Shown here in pieces: positions 56,411 to 64,000 of a stretch of DNA of 64,000 nt; the first letter of the stretch is position 1; every line of letters starts with the position of its first letter. Origin of the DNA: Acephala macrosclerotiorum (Eukaryota > Ascomycota > Leotiomycetes > Helotiales > Mollisiaceae); the NCBI GenBank assembly GCA_014904845.1, contig MU119215.1, positions 438,060 to 502,059 on the forward strand. Direction: 5' to 3'. The notes under the pieces were generated by a model. That model had not been told where the DNA came from. It did no database searches and worked only from the letters and a program-made list of their open reading frames with translations. Position numbers and translations under genes: made by a program.

Positions 56411-57760
56411 CCCTGGAACTACAGGGGGCCAGTGCCTATAACTATGGGGGGGGTCTCCTTGACCTACTTGCTACGCAGCGAAGTTTGAGCGATTAGAAAC
56501 CCTCAACAGGATACCAACCTACCGCTGGAAGCGCAGACGATAACCAAATCCCATCACCGAAGGAAAGGGCGTGTGTCGTGCAAGATGCTACTCGACGTGT
56601 ACGGTAGGGCTGCATGCGTTATATTGAACCTGAGAAAAGTACCACCTTTGGTTTGTCTGTCGCTTGCTGGGCTTGATGTTCGCAACAGAAGCTGGAGATA
56701 ATACAGAAGCCGACGGCAATGACTCGCAGCCAAGCAAAGTGTCTGGAGAGACTCTTTGGATGCCATGAACCTGTGGTAATGAATATTTCTTCATCGTGAA
56801 TGACCCCCGAATGCAAAAGAAACATCTCGCACAAATACTCGTATGACATGGTAGGGGGGACCACTCTCGATCGTGGCCGTGGGAAAGCCAGTCAATGGCG
56901 GTATTTTGCCTCCGAAGAAAACTGCGAAGTCCTAGATCTGTTTAGGAAATTTAAGAACAGTCTCCTTCACCTGATGCGATGTGATGTCCAGGAAAGGGAG
57001 CAACACATGACCTGTAATACTGCACCGCTGCTCCCACAACCCGTCGGACATTCATTCATGGCCATGCCAAAGTGCTTCTTCATCAGCTGTCCAAGCAAAC
57101 AAGCTTCACTGCCACTCCAGTCACCTCACTCCCACAGCAAAATCCTCAAATCCTCGGTCCTTTGATTTTTTTGATATTGCTGCCGGTGCTGGCCTGTCAA
57201 TGCCTGGTACTGTCCTGTACTTTGGTGGCGCTTTCAAACCTTACCCTTAGATGCACCTCCAGATCCTGTTATCCCGCCTTAGACGTAACAAATTTCTACC
57301 CCTCCGCGACGTCTTCACGTGCAACACAGAGCCTGCCCAGGTGGATGCGCAATTGCAATTTGTGCATTGCGTGTATTGAGAAAGTGCATTCTCTTCTACG
57401 CCACTCAATGCTTTGCTTATAACAATAGGAGTAGAGCCCTTTGCCTCCTGGGTCAATTCATCGAGTCAAAATCTACATCCACCTGCTAGCTTCGTCGACT
57501 GTCAAACATCCGGAATTTCAAGCGACGCGTCTACTATACATCTCTAGTCGAGGAGGACAAAGCATAGCGACCACCAATACACACGGCAACGCGCATAAAC
57601 TGAGTGCCACATTCCTCCTCAACGGCAGCCTCGCAGCTTGGGGCCTCTTTTCGCAAATTTCGGCGTCTTTGAGGCTTGCTTGTCATTTGATTCCTGGCCC
57701 GGGCGTCCGACATCTAGCCTCCACCGCGAATTCCTTATACACGACCTCTCGTGTCCAATT

Positions 57761-60700
57761 ATGCTGGAGCCAGATGGGCAAACCCATCATGGTGAGCTTT
57801 GCCTTCCCATCCCTTCTGACCTCTGTCAACGCCGCTCTCCTTCACCGGACTGTCTGGAATATGGGGATCGGCGTGAAACGGCTTTTGTACCGAGCAAGTG
57901 CGGAACTACAATAGCAGAACCCCTCTTCATGAAATTGCAGTTGGGGAATCTACAGATATATATTTTACAAGTTACTGATCTCTTTCAAACAAGCAGGCAT
58001 CGATATACAGCGAGAACGAGGTTCGCGTAGTCTATCTCCCGGTCCGGGCGACCTTCATATTCCTAAGAATCGAAGTACTGGAAACTTGTTGGCATATGGC
58101 GGCACGGAGAAAGCACGCATACGGTTCTCGTTCGACGCCGGCTTGGCAGCAGCAGAATATGATACAATGTCGAGGTTAGTCCACAGTGACCGGTTCACAG
58201 TGATAGTGGGAAGGAGAGGGATACATCATATCAGTCACGAGGGTCCATGTGTCTCGGGTGGCTAGTGTATCCAGAATATAGGGATATAAGGTCTGACGAT
58301 GCTCTTCTAGATCTCCGATCATGACAGAGCACGAGCATGGTCTCGGTGCCTCTGGCTTAAGACGAATCCGGCAGCAGCCTCCTGTTCGAGCTCCTACACT
58401 GCCTGTTCCGGAGTCGACCTCCTCGTCACGCAACGCCTCTATCGTAGCGCCCCGTTCAGGCTCGATGACTCTCACTTTATCGAATTCTCGAGCACCCTCT
58501 ATGGTCATTCCTTCCGGCCCTTCCTCACCAGTCCTGAACTTTACAGAAGATCTTAGTCGATTTCCTTCCGAGTCCTTGCACTCCTTCTCTTTTGCACACC
58601 AGTCAGAAGAGTTTATACACAATCGACAAAACGTTCTGAAAAGATCTGTGGAATTTATGTCACAAAAATTAGGATGGGGCAATACAAATGCTGGGATTGC
58701 AAGTGCGCAGGCTCGCGTGAGTGGGGATCAAGAAATGCAAGGAATGTTGGAGCTTTTGGCGAGGGCTAAAGTAGTGGGAGCAAACAATATCCCAGGGTTC
58801 GTCCAGTCACACTTGGCCGGTCCTTTGACAGGGCCTGCTATTGCTGAGGATTCAGGGAATGTGTTTGATGCCAGCTTCCTACCGCGGTCAGAAAGTCCGG
58901 ATGAGCTCTTCGAAAGTCCTCGATCATCGCCTTTGACGCTCAAGAGACCTGCTCTGCCGCCTCTAGAAGCTGCACAAGAGGAGCAAACGAAGAAAGTTGA
59001 AACGGAAAACTTGAAAGAAGTGCCAAATTTGCAACTTCAAGTAGAGTCTGACACCTCGTCCTCACGAACGCCCACAAACGAAAGTCGAACGACTGCCAAA
59101 ACATCTCCTCCAGTCACAAGGCGTACAAGTCTGAGGCGCACATTCACAGATACGGCACCGCTAACTCTACAGAATAAGTTGATGGACGCGCTTGCCCAGC
59201 CATACATAGCAGGGGACACTCTCCATGATCAATTATTATCACCTACCATTCAGCAATCTGCCGGAGGACCCCTTAGTGTGTCGACTCCTCATCCTTTGGG
59301 TCCTGCAGTGCATGGTCACTCTAGCAGATGGGCACCAGCAGCACAAGCCATATTCACTACCGAGAGTACTGCGCCGTACACAATCCTAGCAGCGAACGAT
59401 CTTGCTTGTCTGGTATTTGGAGTCACCAAAGCTGAAGTACGCAAGATGGGGATTATGGAAGTTGTACGAGAAGAAAGGCGAGCATGGCTTGAGGAAAAGC
59501 TGGCGGGACCTGGGAAAACTTCAGTCCCTGAATCTGGGAGATCAAGTCCGCGGTCACCGCAAAGCCAGCAAGCGAGTCCCACCCCTTCAACGAGCAATTT
59601 TTTGCTTGGCAGGTCCGGCGGTGTCACGGCAAGCCTCTTGAGCCGACCGAATTCCCGGCAATCTCAAAAACCACCACGAAGAGCACAATCTGATGATGGC
59701 GCAGGATCTAGTATTATTTCTAGGACGAAGGTGGTCAAAGGTGGCTTGTATCATCCAAACAACAAGTCTCGGGGCGTTTTACTTTGCGGCGACGTTGTAC
59801 CGATCCAGAAACGCAATGGTGCTACAGGTTCTGCCAGTCTATGGGTGAAAGAGAAAAAAGCCGGCCTAATTTGGGTTCTTGAGGAAATCCACGAGGACGC
59901 TGCAGTGCTCGGTCTGGACGAAGATGCAGTAGTCACAAAAATCACAGGCTCAACTGGCCCAATATGGGGAGAGAATATCACAAGAGTGGGAATGGATATT
60001 GGTAAGCTCTTACCGAGAATACCACGTCAGGGTATTGATGGAAGGAGCGGAGAACTTGATTATGCCGAAGTTGCGAAACAGAGATACTTCACTGCTCGCA
60101 ACTCTGGGCGTGTCAACATACCTTGCATGGTTGATAGAGTACCGGATGGTACCAACCTAAGGGTGTCCAGCTTTCCCCACATGGCTGGAATCATGGTCCT
60201 CTCCGCTCAGTCGCTCAAAATTACAAGCTCTAACTCGGTCTTTTCAGCGGCCCTCTTCGGACAAGAGAAACCAGATGGACGGCCGATCACTGATTTGATC
60301 CCTGACTTTGACCGGATGCTGAAAATTCTCACAGAGGAAGATGGTGTTCACCTTGTCGATGGTATAGTTATCCCGGAGCACAGTTTCCGTCGTGCCCGAG
60401 CTTTCCTTGCGTTACGAGATGGCAAAGCAGATGCAGCATCGTATTTCCTACGGCCAGATGGATTACCAGCCAAGCACAGAGACGGATCTGAGATTAAGAT
60501 AGATGCCCAGCTAAGAGTTGTGAAGTCGGACAGTAACCCTCCCCCGGTTTTCGATGAGCATGTGATTGAGGAAAGGAGTGATGAAGAAAATGACCACGTC
60601 AACCCACCGAAACCTGAGTCCTCGAGCGAACTTGTCTATGCTCTGTGGATTACTTATTCGCGGCATATTCACGCCTCGCGACAGAATCTTGGGGCCGCCT

Positions 60701-61823
60701 CTCCACTGCTCTCTGGAACTGCTACACCTTTGCATCAACCATCGCCCGGCCAGACAGGAATTGCCACTCCTATCGAGATGGAATCGTCGGATGAAGAGCC
60801 CAAAAAAGAGCACTCACATGCTTCTTTGCTCACTGCCCAACTCAAGGCAGCCGCCAAGAAAACAGCCGCCAAGCTGACGGGCCGAGAGCCAGTACTTCCA
60901 GTAGAAGAGAAAAAGGCAGAACCGGTGCCAGCCATCGTCGAGCCCGCTCACAAAAAGACCATCGATGATTTTGTCATACTCGAGGAGATGGGCCAAGGTG
61001 CTTATGGCCAAGTAAAGCTTGCACGATACAAGAAAAATGGGAGTAGAAAGATAGTTCTGAAATACGTCACAAAGCGCCGTATCCTAGTAGACACCTGGAC
61101 TCGAGACCGACGGCTAGGTACAGTCCCATTGGAGATCCATGTTCTCGACTACCTGCGACGAGACGGGCTGAAGCACCCTAACATCGTCGAGATGGCTGAT
61201 TTCTTCGAGGATGATGTCAATTATTACATTGAGATGATCCCTCATGGCCTACCAGGAATGGACCTATTCGACTATATCGAGCTTCGTGTGAACATGGAGG
61301 AAGATGAGTGCAGAAGTATCTTCGTCCAAGTTGCAAAGGCCATCCACCATCTCCACACTAAAGCATTCGTGGTCCATCGTGATATTAAGGATGAGAATGT
61401 GATCCTGGACGGCGAGGGTAACATTAAACTTATCGACTTTGGAAGCGCTGCGTACATCAAGAATGGTCCTTTTGATGTGTTCGTTGGGACTATTGGTCAG
61501 TTCACCTCATTGTTATTACTTGACTCATAACTCGCTAACAGCCTTCAGATTACGCTGCACCTGAAGTCCTTGCTGGCAAGCCGTACCGTGGCAAGGAGCA
61601 AGATGTGTGGGCACTCGGTATCCTCCTCTACACCATCATCTACAAGGAGAACCCATTCTACAGCATCGACGAGATAATGGATCGTGATCTAAGAGTTCCC
61701 TACGTCATGAGCGACGACAGCATTCACCTCATCCGCGCCATGCTGGATCGTGATCTAGACCAGAGAATCACGATTGAGCAGGTTCTTGAGCATCCTTGGT
61801 GCCAGCAAGCGGAGGACAGCTGA
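57761..61823 (+). CDS. PSK1: PAS-domain serine/threonine kinase (PAS kinase)
   Basis: The model joins 57761-57791, 57997-58174, 58311-61495 and 61549-61823 (1222 residues). The first two exons were found from phase and coding character: MLEPDGQTHH|GIDIQRERGSRSLSPGPG ... AAAEYDTMSR|SPIMTEHEHG; a shorter start at 58321 is the alternative. A PAS-type region lies at about 405-470 (FTTESTAPYTILAANDLACLVFG), and a second PAS-like region may follow. The kinase domain is at about 955-1215: glycine loop GQGAYGQV, HRDIKDENV, DFGSAA and DYAAPEV|LAGKPYRGKEQDVWALG; the last intron falls just before DYAAPEV. PAS kinases sense nutrient state and control sugar storage and respiration versus lipid use. The AMPK-like catalytic domain is at the C-terminus, as in the family. 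Confidence 0.92.
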
Positions 61824-63304
61824 GGGTTATTGAGGGGCGCGGTTGAGAAGTTCTTCTGTGCTAGTGCTGTATCTGAGAGAGGGGAGGGTGAGCGAGGGAG
61901 GATGAGCCTCAAGTCTTGATGCGCGTGTGTGGTTTGATAGCGCAGATTTCGTTTTTCTTTCCGTTTCTTTCGTTTCTTTGATGAGCAAGCCATCATTGTC
62001 GTTCAGCGAGCGAAGACACGGTATGATATATCCACGAGAACGCTAGATTTCACGATTTTATGACGAGAGATGAGATGGAAGTAGGGTGGGTGGGAGGTAT
62101 GGGAGGAAGGATGGATGGATGATACCCAAGACAACAAAGCGGGGGAAATGGAAATGGAAACAAGCTTTAGTTGAGTGCATAAAATACGGTTTGATCATGA
62201 GAGGTACTCTGTTGCATCGTCAGAAGCCGGGCAGGAATGAATGGCAGAAATGGATTGGCATGGCATGAAACGGGTTAGGACTGTGCATATTGTTCCGGGC
62301 TGGCTGGTAATGGGTTCTGGGCTGGATCGACTAGGGTTGAGTAGCAACCTTTGACTTTGCATCTTAGCATGATTTGTGTACATGAACGTGTGAGCTAAGC
62401 GTACGTGGGGATGGAAGGGAAAGGTAGATTGGACGAGACTAAGACAAAAATAAAAATAAGAGAAGAGCATTGCTCGCATGAAGACCTATCTGACTGCATC
62501 GTTATTGTAGGGACTATGGGAAACAAATGGACTTCAAATATGCTAAATGTCCTAGTAGACAACATTGCTTTTGAGCGAATGAGTGAATGCGGAGTGTCCA
62601 TGTTTGTGTGGCGTATCCTGCTCCGGCTAGTGCCTATTCTATTCTGGGAAGGAATGGTGATATCTTTGTAGTCTTCGAAAACTTAAGTAGACTTGCAGGA
62701 TGTTTTTATTCCTATCGTGTCCTCCTTGTGAGTCCTATGTCCATTCCTAGTACCTGAGGTTGGCTAGTTTCAGAAAAGGCCACGCTCAGCCCTTCCCAGC
62801 CTTTCACCGATTGATCGACTAATTGATAAGTCTCCATCCATTCATTCTCGCCTCTTTCCTATTCCTTCCCTCGGCTTAAAGATCATTTCCTCCGTCTTCC
62901 AGCAGAGGCACATTTCTCGCTCGTTTAAAAGTCCTCGCAAGCTCTAACCACCAAGGCAAATACTTGTTTGTATAGTAATCGGTACCTGGCTCTGGGTTGT
63001 TTGCATTCTTCCTTTCTTCACGGGTATCGAGTTGTGTTGATGGAGCATTTGGTTTAAGTGTAGTGGTGGTGATGTTTAGTGGGGTTGGGATTAGGCGAGG
63101 AAAAGGGGAGGTGAGATGGGTTGCTGGTAGCCATTTTCAGCTTTTGGTTCTTTCTTTGGACTTGGAAGTAGTTGCGATGACGTGCTCAGAAAAGCGACGG
63201 GCATTTGTTTGAAAGAGTATCTTGTGGGAGAGAGAATTGGGAATACTTATATTGTCAAAATGTTGGTGCCTTTCAAATTGTAAAAGTTACAAGGCCGTTC
63301 GTGG
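61824..63304. other. 3' flank of PAS kinase and gene-free sequence
   Basis: No gene was seen. Short open frames (for example 62405-62671, 88 codons) lack domains. GC content looks normal up to about 63300, then drops abruptly. Confidence 0.45.
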
Positions 63305-64000
63305 TTACCTAGAAATTTTTTTAAATAATTAAAACAATAATAAGTATTATATATTATATTATTTTTTTTTAAAAAAAAACGGTTTAATTATTTAATAATA
63401 AATTATAAATAAATATTTGTATTTTTTAAAGTTTTTTTTTTTAAAAAATTTTTTTTATTATTAATTCGATTTTTTTTTATTAATAATAATTAACGTTATA
63501 AATCGATTTTTTTAATAATAAAAAAAACTAGTAAACTTTAATAAAAAACTAAAACTGGATTAATAATACTAATAAATCGCTATTATTATTATTAATACAA
63601 ATTTTTATTTTTTTTTTATTTTTTTTATAAATATTATTTAAAATAAAAAAAATATTAAAACGTATATTATATTTATTTTATTATCGTTAAATATATTAAT
63701 ATTAAAATTAATTATTTTTTATATTTTTTCGAATTTATATATTTAAAAAATATAAAAAATAAATTTAAATATAATAATAATTATAAAAATATAAAAAATT
63801 AATTTAAATATAATAATAATTATAAAAATATATTCTCGTAAAACGATAATTTAATTATTATTTTTTTTTTTTTAATTTAATAAAAATAATATTAATTATA
63901 AATAATAAATAAATTTAAAAATATTTTTCTCGTTTTTTAAAAAAAAATCGTTTATCGACTCGTAAGCGAACCAATTAACGAACGATTTTTTTTTTTTTTT
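63305..64000. repeat. extreme AT-rich block, probably RIP-mutated
   Basis: From about 63305 to the window end the sequence is almost only A and T, with long A and T runs. The few remaining C and G are mostly in CG pairs (TCG, CGA, ACG). Loss of CpA/TpG with survival of CpG is the mark of repeat-induced point mutation, which converts CpA to TpA. The border to normal sequence is sharp, and the block continues beyond the window. The original element cannot be recognised. Confidence 0.7.

Larger units (their letters stand above)
54278..57760. other. long divergent intergenic region F-box gene / PAS kinase
   Basis: 3.5 kb between the start codons, no supported gene. It holds several simple repeats: AAGAC/AACAAG runs (54960-55012), CACG tetranucleotides (55215-55240), and a run of 19 G (56392-56410). 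Both neighbours encode regulators, which in filamentous fungi often have long leaders. Open frames here (up to 235 codons) are low-complexity. Confidence 0.45.

Noticed and set aside
1..64000. CRISPR arrays, operons, ribosome binding sites, prophage
   Set aside because: The window is eukaryotic (spliced genes throughout); none of these was seen or expected.

Overview
The window is nuclear DNA of a filamentous ascomycete (Pezizomycotina). The evidence is short introns (mostly 47-150 nt) with GTANGT donors, CTAAC/CTGAC branch sites and AG acceptors; fungal orthologues throughout (CPS1-type adenylate-forming protein, CORVET subunit Vps3, Set3C subunit Hos4, low-affinity cAMP phosphodiesterase, PAS kinase); and traces of repeat-induced point mutation (RIP) in decayed genes and in an extremely AT-rich right edge. 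A member of Leotiomycetes would fit this content, but that is only an inference. All gene models were built by hand from splice signals and reading-frame phase.

Layout. 1-6216: the 3' part of an RS-tailed protein of unknown function, then VPS3 (+). 6217-8685: a decayed island with tRNA-like inverted sequences, a frameshifted FAD-oxidoreductase relic and a broken gene for a small secreted repeat peptide. 8686-20603: an uncharacterised gene (-), mitochondrial PSD1 (-) divergent from a HERP/Usa1-like ubiquitin-domain ER protein (+), a nuclear-looking zinc-binding protein (-) and PDE1 (-). 20604-26471: CPS1/DIP2-like giant (-). 26472-31905: a second decayed island with a Clr5-TPR pseudogene and a MITE-like element. 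31906-41011: HOS4 (-), ALKBH6-like dioxygenase (+) almost touching the polyprenol reductase DFG10 (-), and the translation-factor GTPase RBG1 (+). 41012-54277: a CENP-B-type HTH protein (+), a PXA-domain protein (-) with an unusually long intron, and an F-box/LRR protein (-) ending in a CaaX box. 57761-61823: PAS kinase (+) with two small 5' exons. 63305-64000: extreme AT-rich DNA.

Functionally this is a housekeeping and signalling neighbourhood: endolysosomal tethering, phosphatidylethanolamine and dolichol synthesis, cAMP turnover, nutrient-sensing kinase, chromatin and ubiquitin ligase functions. It is not an obvious biosynthetic cluster. The most unusual signals are the decayed Kex2-type repeat-peptide gene, the farnesyl-type CaaX box on an F-box protein, the tRNA-like inverted pair, the MITE beside the Clr5 relic, a repeated stem-loop with covarying stem, and the 860-nt intron.
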